9,501 nucleotides of DNA from an uncultured Ruminococcus sp. Lineage in GTDB: Bacteria; Bacillota; Clostridia; Oscillospirales; CAG-272. Below, one piece after another: positions 1-6,031 of the stretch; positions within the stretch are counted from its first letter, which is position 1, and each line of letters opens with the position of its first letter. Location of the stretch: contig CACXBN010000352.1 of assembly GCA_902765885.1 (NCBI GenBank), positions 1 to 9,501 of the forward strand, written 5' to 3'. Below the pieces are notes generated by a model. It saw nothing but the letters and a program-made list of their open reading frames with translations, had not been told where the DNA came from and searched no databases. The translations under genes were made by a program, and so were the position numbers.

Positions 1-2
1 AC

Positions 3-59
3 GAATCTTATAGCGAAACATTTGATGAGATACTGCAAATGTATGTGATAAACCGATAG
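3..59 (+). CDS. Possible C-terminal tail of an upstream gene (partial)
   Basis: The third forward frame is open from the window edge to a TAG at 57-59 and would encode ESYSETFDEILQMYVINR. The mix of acidic and hydrophobic residues would suit the end of a helical protein, but 18 codons are too few to recognise a family. The other two forward frames are also briefly open nearby (26-118 and 67-123), so the choice of frame is weak. I see no hairpin terminator after the stop, so the downstream genes could share a transcript with whatever lies to the left. Confidence 0.3.
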   Translation, partial: ESYSETFDEILQMYVINR

Positions 60-140
60 GATTTGATTTGTTTCGCCGATTGCATCCGACGGAGACGGTT
101 GTGTTGATGACGAGGAAATAGAATAATCTCAATTCAATAT

Positions 141-146
141 GGGAGG
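141..146 (+). promoter_or_regulatory. Ribosome binding site for the DUF2809 gene
   Basis: GGGAGG lies 8 nt upstream of the ATG at 155. This strong Shine-Dalgarno match fixes that start. I found no convincing -35/-10 pair between 60 and 140. Confidence 0.8.
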
Positions 147-154
147 AAAATCAA

Positions 155-565
155 ATGAGCAAAATAAAGAATCTGAAAGAAAGAATTATATATCTGATTA
201 TCTTTATATTATTATTGATTGCTGAAATTCTTATAGGGCTTTTTGTCCATGATTCATTTATCAGACCATACTTTGGTGATACATTGGTTGTAATTTTGCT
301 CTGGGCATTTATAAGAATTTTTATTCCAGATAAGCCTATATGGCTGTCGCTTATAATTTTTCTTTTTGCAACAATTGTTGAATTAACTCAACTTATTCCC
401 CTGGTTGATCTTCTGGGAATTAAGAATCAGATTATCAGGACTTTAATGGGGACATCGTTTGCATATGGAGATTTACTCGCATATGCATCCGGTTGTATCA
501 TAACCGCAATCATAGATATAATAGTATTCAAACACAAAGATAGACAGGCTGAAGGTAAAAAATGA
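155..565 (+). CDS. DUF2809 family integral membrane protein
   Basis: A 136-residue, very hydrophobic protein with about four membrane segments (roughly residues 11-30, 41-58, 61-80 and 106-124) and basic ends. The pattern matches the DUF2809 family as I know it: a conserved GDTLVV block opening the second helix (41-46), a VELTQL block with Glu76 and Gln79 in the third, and a GTSFAYGDLLAY block (99-110) before the last helix. The biochemical role of DUF2809 proteins is unknown. The length is normal for the family, so the gene looks intact. The start has a strong ribosome binding site and the stop overlaps the next start as ATGA, so the two products are probably translationally coupled and made in similar amounts. 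The family call comes from sequence pattern only. Confidence 0.8.
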   Translation: MSKIKNLKERIIYLIIFILLLIAEILIGLFVHDSFIRPYFGDTLVVILLWAFIRIFIPDKPIWLSLIIFLFATIVELTQLIPLVDLLGIKNQIIRTLMGTSFAYGDLLAYASGCIITAIIDIIVFKHKDRQAEGKK

Positions 566-969
566 GAAAAGTTATTTCTATTATTTTACTGTCGTTGATT
601 CTAACGTTATCCATATTTATTTCCGGATGCAAATACTCTTCTTCATATTTTGCGATAGGATTTGTCAGATCGGCTGATTCAAAATCCGGTTCAATGTCAT
701 TCTTATCCTTTGAAGGAAGATATATATTCAAATTCAAATCAGATTACGATTCTTGTAAAATTCAATATTCTTCCAAACTCGAAGATGGAAAAGCAAACAT
801 ATTTATAGATGCTGATGGCCAGAAAACCAAATTGTTTTCTGCAGAGTCAGGATCTGAAATAAAATCCGAAACCATGTCTCTCAATAAAGGAATAATATAT
901 ATTATTATCGAAACGGACGGAAAATGTGAGAATGGTTCTTTCAGCTTTAAATTAGAACAACTTCGATAG
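562..969 (+). CDS. Small secreted lipoprotein of unknown function
   Basis: A 135-residue protein with a classic lipoprotein signal: positively charged MRK, a hydrophobic stretch (4-19), then lipobox I-S-G-C with the lipidated cysteine at residue 23. After processing by Lgt and Lsp the mature 113-residue domain should sit on the outer face of the cytoplasmic membrane. It alternates short hydrophobic and polar stretches (for example around 47-58, 78-83 and 111-117), which suggests an all-beta sandwich; two further cysteines (65 and 122) could pair. I do not recognise a family and assign no function. Its ATG overlaps the stop of the DUF2809 gene by 4 bp, and a membrane protein follows 32 bp later, so it probably works with a membrane partner. 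Confidence 0.8.
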   Translation: MRKVISIILLSLILTLSIFISGCKYSSSYFAIGFVRSADSKSGSMSFLSFEGRYIFKFKSDYDSCKIQYSSKLEDGKANIFIDADGQKTKLFSAESGSEIKSETMSLNKGIIYIIIETDGKCENGSFSFKLEQLR

Positions 970-987
970 TAATAATAACTCTTATCC

Positions 988-992
988 GGAGG
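988..992 (+). promoter_or_regulatory. Ribosome binding site deciding a TTG start
   Basis: GGAGG is followed by 9 nt and then TTG at 1002. No ATG lies near. The first in-frame ATG is at codon 41, inside the conserved region, so TTG is the likely start. Confidence 0.75.
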
Positions 993-1001
993 CAGCTTTA
1001 A

Positions 1002-1679
1002 TTGAACAGAAAAACCATTATTTTTGAGTGGTTACGAATAGTTGCAGGGCTGTTTGTGTTTTCATTTGGCGTACATCTTACGATTTTTGCCAATATCGGT
1101 CTTGCTCCATGGGATTGTCTGGGCATGGGAATCGCCAATCATACAGTCCTTAACTATGGACTCGCAATGACTTTAATTTCAGTTACAGTCTTGATAATAG
1201 ACTTGATTCTCAAAGAAAGAATCGGATATGGCACAATTATAGATGCTTTGATTACAGGAAATATTGTCCAGCTATTCAACTCTTTAAATCCTTTTCCCAA
1301 AAATAACAGTGTTATTATAGGGATAATAATAATGCTTATAGGCTTTGTATTCATGTCGATAGGTATGTTCATATATATGAAAGCAGCACAGTGCTGTGGC
1401 CCGAGAGATTCTCTTTTGGTTGGCCTCGGTAAAAAACTACCTAAAGTTCCAATAGGATTAATAGAAATTGCACTTTGGATAGTGGTTCTTCTTGCTGGCT
1501 GGCTGTTAGGAGATCCGGTAGGAATAGGCACTGTTATAAGCACTTTCGGGTTCGGTGCGGTAATGCAACTTGTGTACTCTATTATACGTTTTGAGCCAAG
1601 AGACATAAAACACAAAGATGTCATAACTGTTACCAAAATATTATTTAATAAGGAACACAAAAACGTTGCTGACAGATAA
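1002..1679 (+). CDS. YczE/YitT-type integral membrane protein
   Basis: A 225-residue membrane protein with about five hydrophobic segments (near 10-30, 53-70, 103-125, 150-169 and 175-195). It carries marks of the YczE-like family: FGVHLTIFANIGLAPWD (22-38), where the GLAPWD turn is typical, and a second, related GPRDSLLVG block (133-141) that suggests an internal repeat, plus GIGTVISTFGFGAVMQL near the C terminus. In Bacillus, YczE is a poorly understood membrane protein reported to affect production of some secondary metabolites; a transport role is only suspected. The start is TTG, supported by GGAGG nine bases upstream. The gene is 32 bp behind the lipoprotein gene and ends inside a terminator hairpin, so it is probably the last gene of the operon. 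The C-terminal tail from about 198 on is charged and likely cytoplasmic. Confidence 0.8.
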   Translation: MNRKTIIFEWLRIVAGLFVFSFGVHLTIFANIGLAPWDCLGMGIANHTVLNYGLAMTLISVTVLIIDLILKERIGYGTIIDALITGNIVQLFNSLNPFPKNNSVIIGIIIMLIGFVFMSIGMFIYMKAAQCCGPRDSLLVGLGKKLPKVPIGLIEIALWIVVLLAGWLLGDPVGIGTVISTFGFGAVMQLVYSIIRFEPRDIKHKDVITVTKILFNKEHKNVADR

Positions 1680-1706
1680 CCATACAGCAACGTTTTACTT
1701 ATTTTT
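1660..1706 (+). terminator. Rho-independent terminator overlapping the stop codon
   Basis: AAAACGTTGCTG (1660-1671) and CAGCAACGTTTT (1685-1696) form a perfect 12-bp inverted repeat around a 13-nt loop. The TTTT at the end of the right arm and a T-rich run to 1706 follow. The left arm encodes the last residues of the membrane protein, and the loop contains its TAA. Confidence 0.85.
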
Positions 1707-1732
1707 CATTTCACGTACTTGATATATATCAT

Positions 1733-1753
1733 AAGATATAATCATGATATCTT
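1733..1753. repeat. Inverted repeat centred on ATCATGAT in the spacer
   Basis: AAGATAT (1733-1739) and ATATCTT (1747-1753) are inverted around the 8-bp palindrome ATCATGAT (1741-1748). The same 10-mer ATCATGATAT (1741-1750) recurs at 1835-1844 over the promoter of the next operon. It could be an operator half of a two-site arrangement. In DNA this AT-rich, short palindromes also arise by chance. Confidence 0.4.
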
Positions 1754-1771
1754 AAATAATTTTCTTTATAT

Positions 1772-1797
1772 AAAATCACATATATCACTGTGATTTT
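1772..1797. repeat. AT-rich hairpin in the spacer
   Basis: AAAATCACA (1772-1780) and TGTGATTTT (1789-1797) are a perfect 9-bp inverted repeat with an 8-nt loop. It could be a weak second terminator for the upstream operon or a protein-binding site. With three G/C pairs per arm its stability is modest. Confidence 0.4.
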
Positions 1798-1834
1798 TGA
1801 TTATTAACATTTATTTATATTATTTTTTCTATTT

Positions 1835-1847
1835 ATCATGATATAAT
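1835..1847 (+). promoter_or_regulatory. Extended -10 promoter with overlapping palindrome
   Basis: TGATATAAT (1839-1847) is a perfect TGnTATAAT extended -10 element. No good -35 hexamer is seen 16-18 bp upstream, which fits an extended -10 promoter. Transcription would start near 1853, giving a leader of about 24 nt. The palindrome ATCATGAT (1835-1842) overlaps the element, so a protein bound there would block RNA polymerase. The regulator is not identified. Confidence 0.6.
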
Positions 1848-1876
1848 TACAATACTTACTCATTTTAGAGGTGAAT

Positions 1877-2218
1877 ATGAACATACAGATTTTCGGAAGT
1901 AAAAAGAATTCTGATTCAAGAAAAGCAGAACGTTTTTTTAAAGAAAGAGGAATTAAATTCCAATATATCGACATGAACGACAAAGGTCTCAGCTACGGAG
2001 AATTCAAATCAGTATTAAACGCAGTAAAAGATATAGAGAATATGATTGACAACGAAAACAGAGATAAAGACTTACTGTCTCTTCTCAAATACATGACGCC
2101 TGAAGGTAAAACCGAAAAATTATTTGAAAATCAACACATCATTCTTCTTCCCATTGTCAGAAACGGGAAAGATGCTACTGTAGGTTATAAACCTGAAATA
2201 TGGAAGAACTGGAATTAA
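1877..2218 (+). CDS. ArsC/Spx-like thioredoxin-fold protein lacking the catalytic cysteine
   Basis: A 113-residue protein that reads like the ArsC-related family (thioredoxin fold): an opening beta strand MNIQIFGSKK, then SRKAERFFKERGIKFQYID (14-32), a GLSYGEFKSVLNAV segment (37-50), and a C-terminal LLPIVRNGKDATVGY (90-104) with the cis-proline and Arg95 typical of these proteins. Family members normally have a cysteine after KK in the first loop; here it is Asn11, and the whole protein contains no cysteine. It therefore cannot do thiol-based arsenate reduction, and a binding or regulatory role is more likely. I chose ATG 1877 because AGAGGTGA (1867-1874) is the ribosome binding site; an in-frame GTG at 1871 lies within that site and would add only two residues. 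It is first in an operon with msrA, 16 bp downstream. Confidence 0.75.
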   Translation: MNIQIFGSKKNSDSRKAERFFKERGIKFQYIDMNDKGLSYGEFKSVLNAVKDIENMIDNENRDKDLLSLLKYMTPEGKTEKLFENQHIILLPIVRNGKDATVGYKPEIWKNWN

Positions 2219-2234
2219 TGGGGGATACTTATTT

Positions 2235-2747
2235 ATGAAAACAATATATCTTGCCGGAGGATGTTTCTGGGGTACTGAGAAATTTATATCACAGTTCAAA
2301 GGCGTATGTTCAACGGAAGTTGGATATGCAAACGGAAAAACAGAAAACCCAACATACTCAGAAGTTTGTCACAATGACACGGGCCATGCCGAAACAGTTA
2401 AAGTTATGTATGATGATACCATAATCTCAACATCAAAACTTCTTAACTATTATTTCATGAGCATCGATCCTACCTCTTTAAACAAACAAGGAGGTGATGT
2501 CGGGACCCAGTATCGTACCGGCATCTATTATGAAGACGATTCGCTTTTACCTGATATTCAATCATCTGTTGAAAAACTAGAAGCGTCAATCAATAAAAAA
2601 ACAGTAATAGAGGTAAAACATCTGCAGAACTTTTATAAAGCAGAAGATTATCATCAGAAATACCTGAACAAAAATCCCGATGGCTATTGCCACATTCCAT
2701 TGCATTTATTTAATCTGGAAAAAAATGGAGAGAGCGAAAATGTCTAA
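2235..2747 (+). CDS. msrA: Peptide methionine sulfoxide reductase MsrA
   Basis: A 170-residue protein that reduces the S-epimer of methionine sulfoxide in proteins and free methionine back to methionine (EC 1.8.4.11), normally recharged by thioredoxin; it is cytosolic. The active-site motif GCFWG is at residues 9-13 with catalytic Cys10. Other family blocks are TGHAETV (49-55), DPTSLNKQGGDVGTQYRTGIYY (78-99) and AEDYHQKYL (136-144). Cysteines 25, 45 and 152 are also present; which one resolves the disulfide cannot be told by eye. There is no fused MsrB domain, and MsrB is not encoded in this window. The start has GGGGGA about nine bases upstream. The last 8 bp overlap the next gene, which points to coupled translation. 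The neighbourhood suggests an oxidative-damage or protein-turnover operon. Confidence 0.95.
   Translation: MKTIYLAGGCFWGTEKFISQFKGVCSTEVGYANGKTENPTYSEVCHNDTGHAETVKVMYDDTIISTSKLLNYYFMSIDPTSLNKQGGDVGTQYRTGIYYEDDSLLPDIQSSVEKLEASINKKTVIEVKHLQNFYKAEDYHQKYLNKNPDGYCHIPLHLFNLEKNGESENV
2727..2734 (+). promoter_or_regulatory. Ribosome binding site deciding the peptidase start
   Basis: GGAGAGAG inside the end of msrA lies 5 nt before ATG 2740. An earlier in-frame ATG at 2680 has no such site and would add 20 residues that overlap msrA, so 2740 is preferred. Confidence 0.7.
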
Positions 2748-4719
2748 AAAGATCATAGAAATTGATGATTTTTGCAAAGTAAAGTACCCTTCCAATATCA
2801 AATACTCTCCGGATGGTAAAAAGGCATGTTTTGTTCTAAGAAGCATTGATCAGAAAAAAGATAAATACGTTTCGAATTTGTGGATTATCGAAGGCAAAAG
2901 AACAAGACAGCTAACATCTGGGGGAAAAGAGAACGATTTTGTCTGGGCGGACAATAATACGATATTATTTATCGGTGACAGAGAAGAAAGTTCCGAACCT
3001 TCACTTGAATCGAAAGTGTATTCCATAAGAACAGATGGTGGAGAAGCTGTATTAAAATACACAATCCCAATTCCTGTCAGAAGCATTATTCCCATGAAGA
3101 ACGGAGATTTGATTATAACCGGAACTGTATTTCCCGGATATGAAAATATGTATACCGGGGATACAAAAATCTCCAGTCGATATCAAAAAGATAAAAAAGA
3201 AAATGAAGATTATGAAATCATCACTCAGTCACCATGGTGGTGGAACGGAGGAACCTTTACGAGAAGGTCCTACTCTGCCCTGTTTGTTTATTTATCTAAA
3301 AACGGGAAACTTACAAGAATATCGCCAGAAGGCATGAGTGCTTCCGATGTGAAACTGGATAAAGAGGAGAAAAGTATTTACTATACTTTGCTCGATGTTT
3401 CGGTTCCGTATCCATACCATTTCAGAGGACAGACAATATATAAGACAGATCTTTCGGATTATACGACAAAAAAGTTTTTATCAAGCAAGAAAGACTTTGT
3501 AGTCAGGACATATGAACTCTGTGACGATTATATTGTTGTAACAGCCGACGACGCAAGACACGGAATTAATACCGACAGTGATTTTTATAAAATCAATTAT
3601 TCAGGAAGAGGAATTAAACTGTTTGCAAAGCACAGCGAATCCATCGGGTCTTCCGTAGGAACTGATGTAAGATACGGAGGAGGCAGACGCATTAAGTCAC
3701 GCGGAAACAACGTATATTTTATATCTACAATTTTCAACAGTGCAAATCTTTATGTTCTGGATGAAACAGGAAAAATAACAAGGCTAACCTCTAAAGAAGG
3801 TTCAGTAGATCTTTTCGATATAAATTGTGAGGGTGAAATAATATATACGGCATTCTATGATATGAAGCTTCCCGAAATTTATTCCTTAAATGAAAAGCCT
3901 CTTACTTCCTTCAATCGTGCATATTCAAATAGTCATTCCATCATAAAGCCGGAAACATTCATATTTAATTCAGGAGACCATCTTGTACACGGATTTATTC
4001 TAAAACCATCAGGATATGAACCCGGCCAAAAATATCCTGCAATACTGGACATTCACGGAGGGCCAAAAACAGTTTACGGTCCCGTATTCTATCATGAAAT
4101 GCAGTACTGGGCAAATCACGGATATTTCGTAATATACTGTAATCCGACGGGTTCCGACGGGAGAGGTCCGTTTATGGATATAAGGGGAAAATACGGTACA
4201 GTTGATTATGATGATATAATGAATTTCTGTGACGAAGTGCTCAAGTCATATCCGGACATAGATAAGAATAACATGTTCGAAACAGGTGGATCATACGGAG
4301 GATTCATGACGAACTGGATAATCGGCCACACGAACAGATTCAGGGCTTGTGCTTCACAGAGATCCATCTCCAACTGGTTCTCGATGAGCTGCATTTCGGA
4401 TATAGGATATGTATTTGCAGAAGACCAGACGTTGGGAAACATCTGGGAAACACCAGAAAAAGTGTGGTTCCACAGCCCGCTCAAATATGCAGACAGATGC
4501 AAGACACCCACATTATTTATCCACTCGTTTGAAGACTACAGATGCCCTATTGATCAGGGCTATCAAATGTTCTCTTCACTTATTAAAAACGGCGTTGAAT
4601 CAAAAATGGTTCTTTTCAAAGGAGAAAATCATGAACTTTCGAGAAGCGGTAAACCGACTCACAGAATAAAACGCCTGACTGAAATATTCAACTGGTTTGA
4701 AGTTCATAAAAAACAATAA
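2740..4719 (+). CDS. S9 family peptidase (prolyl oligopeptidase / acylaminoacyl-peptidase type)
   Basis: A 659-residue serine peptidase of the prolyl oligopeptidase clan. The first ~400 residues form a beta-propeller, with PD40-like units such as KYSPDGKK (21-28), that gates access. The last ~250 residues are the alpha/beta hydrolase domain. The oxyanion motif HGGP is at 439-442, the nucleophile is Ser518 in GGSYGG, and Asp599 (SFEDYRCP) and His631 (GENHELS) complete the triad, so the enzyme looks active. Such enzymes cleave short peptides, often after proline or behind a blocked N terminus; the exact specificity cannot be read here. There is no signal peptide, so it should be cytosolic. The length matches bacterial S9C members such as YuxL of Bacillus. 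Translation starts inside msrA (8-bp overlap), and a thioesterase gene follows after 15 bp. Confidence 0.93.
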   Translation: MSKKIIEIDDFCKVKYPSNIKYSPDGKKACFVLRSIDQKKDKYVSNLWIIEGKRTRQLTSGGKENDFVWADNNTILFIGDREESSEPSLESKVYSIRTDGGEAVLKYTIPIPVRSIIPMKNGDLIITGTVFPGYENMYTGDTKISSRYQKDKKENEDYEIITQSPWWWNGGTFTRRSYSALFVYLSKNGKLTRISPEGMSASDVKLDKEEKSIYYTLLDVSVPYPYHFRGQTIYKTDLSDYTTKKFLSSKKDFVVRTYELCDDYIVVTADDARHGINTDSDFYKINYSGRGIKLFAKHSESIGSSVGTDVRYGGGRRIKSRGNNVYFISTIFNSANLYVLDETGKITRLTSKEGSVDLFDINCEGEIIYTAFYDMKLPEIYSLNEKPLTSFNRAYSNSHSIIKPETFIFNSGDHLVHGFILKPSGYEPGQKYPAILDIHGGPKTVYGPVFYHEMQYWANHGYFVIYCNPTGSDGRGPFMDIRGKYGTVDYDDIMNFCDEVLKSYPDIDKNNMFETGGSYGGFMTNWIIGHTNRFRACASQRSISNWFSMSCISDIGYVFAEDQTLGNIWETPEKVWFHSPLKYADRCKTPTLFIHSFEDYRCPIDQGYQMFSSLIKNGVESKMVLFKGENHELSRSGKPTHRIKRLTEIFNWFEVHKKQ

Positions 4720-4722
4720 CTC

Positions 4723-4727
4723 GAGGA
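4723..4727 (+). promoter_or_regulatory. Ribosome binding site deciding a TTG start
   Basis: GAGGA lies 7 nt before TTG 4735. The first in-frame ATG is at codon 53, inside the hotdog core, so TTG is the likely start. Confidence 0.7.
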
Positions 4728-4734
4728 ACTAACA

Positions 4735-5133
4735 TTGGGAACATTTAAAAACATAGATGAAGCAAAAAAATATTTTGAAAATGACAGATTTGCATACACA
4801 AACGGGATAACCATTGAAGAACTGAATGAATTATCCTGCACCTGCTCTATTAAACTTCGTGATGATCATAAAAACGCAATAGGAGGAGTAATGGGAGGAG
4901 TGATATTCACTCTGGCTGATTTTGCTCTGGCAGTATCTTCCAACAATATACATTCGCCATCTGTTGCCATGACAGTAAACTGCAACTTTATGTCGTCTGC
5001 CAAAGGTGATACTATGTATGCCTATACCGAATGCATAAAATCAGGACGTACAACAAGTGTTTTTAACATCATTGTTAAGGATAACACCGGCGTACTCATT
5101 GCCCAGTTCACAGGCACATGCTTTAAGCTGTAA
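4735..5133 (+). CDS. PaaI-like hotdog-fold thioesterase
   Basis: A 132-residue single-domain protein of the PaaI/YdiI-type acyl-CoA thioesterase family, which hydrolyses acyl- or aryl-CoA thioesters and usually works as a tetramer in the cytosol. The signature segment NAIGGVMGGVIFTLADFALA (47-66) corresponds to the hotdog helix. Many PaaI proteins have H-G-G where this one has M53-G-G; the general-base Asp62 of LAD is present. The remaining beta strands follow: SVAMTVNCNFMSSAKGD (76-92), YAYTECIKSGRTTSVFNIIV (95-114) and the closing AQFTGTCFKL. The length is typical. It starts at TTG with GAGGA upstream, 15 bp after the peptidase, and is the last gene of the operon before a strong terminator. 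Its substrate is unknown, and its link to MsrA and the peptidase is not obvious. Confidence 0.85.
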   Translation: MGTFKNIDEAKKYFENDRFAYTNGITIEELNELSCTCSIKLRDDHKNAIGGVMGGVIFTLADFALAVSSNNIHSPSVAMTVNCNFMSSAKGDTMYAYTECIKSGRTTSVFNIIVKDNTGVLIAQFTGTCFKL

Positions 5134-5154
5134 AACTCATAATCATAAACAAAT

Positions 5155-5200
5155 TTAACCGGTGTTATCATGATTTATAACACCGGTTAATAATATTTTT
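5155..5200. terminator. Strong terminator between convergent operons
   Basis: TTAACCGGTGTTAT (5155-5168) and ATAACACCGGTTAA (5177-5190) form a perfect 14-bp stem with an 8-nt loop, followed by TAATATTTTT on the + strand. It ends the ArsC-like/msrA operon. On the - strand AAATTTGTTT follows the stem, so it may also work for the yebC operon. Confidence 0.85.
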
Positions 5201-5218
5201 ATATACACCTACGATAAT

Positions 5219-5268
5219 CAGCCAGAGAAATTCCTTTAAGAATATGTTCTCCGGCTGTTATTATTTTT
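5219..5268. terminator. Second, imperfect hairpin before yebC end
   Basis: CAGCCAGAGAA (5219-5229) pairs with TTCTCCGGCTG (5247-5257) with one mismatch, and an inner ATTC/GAAT pair extends the stem around loop CTTTAA. TTATTATTTTT follows on the + strand. Seen from the - strand it lies just after the yebC stop but has no good T run. It is probably a back-up terminator for one or both convergent transcripts. Confidence 0.55.
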
Positions 5269-6001
5269 AATCACAGTTTTCCCAGTTGTGATAGATTTCC
5301 TGGATATCATCATTATCTTCAAGATGCTCAATGAGAAGATTCATGTTCTTTATATCATCGGGATCTTCAAGAGTTACATATGTCTGAGGAATCTTATCCT
5401 CTTCTGCTGATTCGACAACATACCCTTTAGCTTCAAGAGCATCGCGAATGGCATATACATCAGACGGTTCAGTGGTAATCTCATATGTTTCCTCATCGGA
5501 AGCGAAGTCTTCTGCTCCTGCTTCAAGAGCAGCTTCCATAAGTTCATCTTCGTTAACTTTTTCATTGTTTTCCTTCAGAAGAATTATGACACCTTTATCA
5601 TCAAACATATATGATACACAACCGGTTGATCCGAGGTTTCCGCCATATTTATCGAAATAATGCCTTACATCAGATGCAGTACGGTTTCTGCTGTCTGTTG
5701 CAGCCTCTACGATAACTGCAACTCCTGAAGGACCATAGCCTTCATATATGATTTCTTCGTACTGAACACTGTCAGCCCCCATAGCTTTTTTAATTGCACG
5801 TTCGATATTGTCATTGGGAACATTGTTGGATTTTGCCTTTGCAATGAGATCACGGAGTTTGCCGTTAGTATTCGGGTCGCCGCCGCCTTCTCTAACGCAC
5901 ATTGCTATTTCTTTACCGATTTTTGTAAAGACTTTAGCTTTTTGAGCATCGGTCTTTTCTTTTTTGTTTTTTATATTGTTCCACTTACTATGTCCTGACA
6001 T
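5267..6001 (-). CDS. YebC/PmpR/TACO1 family protein
   Basis: A 244-residue protein of the YebC family, cytosolic and nearly universal in bacteria. It opens with the hallmark MSGHSKWNNIKNKKEKTDA and KAKVFTKIGKEI; then come REGGGDPNTNGKLRDLI (38-53), NVPNDNIERAIKKAMG (60-75), YEGYGPSGVAVIVEAATDS (86-104) and RNRTASDVRHYFDKYGGNLG (105-124). The C-terminal half is acidic, as usual. Members have been described as DNA-binding transcriptional regulators (PmpR) and, more recently, as ribosome-associated factors that relieve stalling at proline-rich stretches; the sequence alone does not say which applies here. The length is normal. AAGGAGG (6006-6012) sits 4 nt before the start, and argS ends 30 bp upstream, so it is likely co-transcribed with prs and argS. 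Polyproline relief would fit an operon next to a tRNA synthetase. Confidence 0.95.
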   Translation of the reverse strand: MSGHSKWNNIKNKKEKTDAQKAKVFTKIGKEIAMCVREGGGDPNTNGKLRDLIAKAKSNNVPNDNIERAIKKAMGADSVQYEEIIYEGYGPSGVAVIVEAATDSRNRTASDVRHYFDKYGGNLGSTGCVSYMFDDKGVIILLKENNEKVNEDELMEAALEAGAEDFASDEETYEITTEPSDVYAIRDALEAKGYVVESAEEDKIPQTYVTLEDPDDIKNMNLLIEHLEDNDDIQEIYHNWENCD

Positions 6002-6005
6002 ATAG

Positions 6006-6012
6006 CCTCCTT
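6006..6012 (-). promoter_or_regulatory. Consensus ribosome binding site for yebC
   Basis: Read on the - strand this is AAGGAGG, a near-perfect anti-16S match, with a rather short 4-nt spacer to ATG 6001. Confidence 0.8.
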
Positions 6013-6031
6013 ATAGTAAACCTTTTATTAA

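Noticed and set aside
1..126. A single frameshift joining the tail ending at 59 to the acidic stretch ending at 126
   Set aside because: The frame ending at 126 has a stop at 64-66, after the first frame has already stopped at 57-59, so one indel cannot connect them.
1154..1690. Long open frame on the - strand opposite the YczE-like gene
   Set aside because: It has no recognisable protein pattern, starts inside the terminator region, and is explained by the codon bias of the + strand gene.
2680..2739. Upstream ATG for the S9 peptidase adding 20 residues
   Set aside because: The added stretch lies wholly inside msrA and lacks a ribosome binding site, whereas ATG 2740 has GGAGAGAG at good distance.
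5201..5261. A gene remnant on the - strand downstream of yebC (reads like AGEHILKGISLADYRR)
   Set aside because: It is only about 20 codons long, coincides with an imperfect hairpin, is out of frame with yebC, and has no recognisable family.
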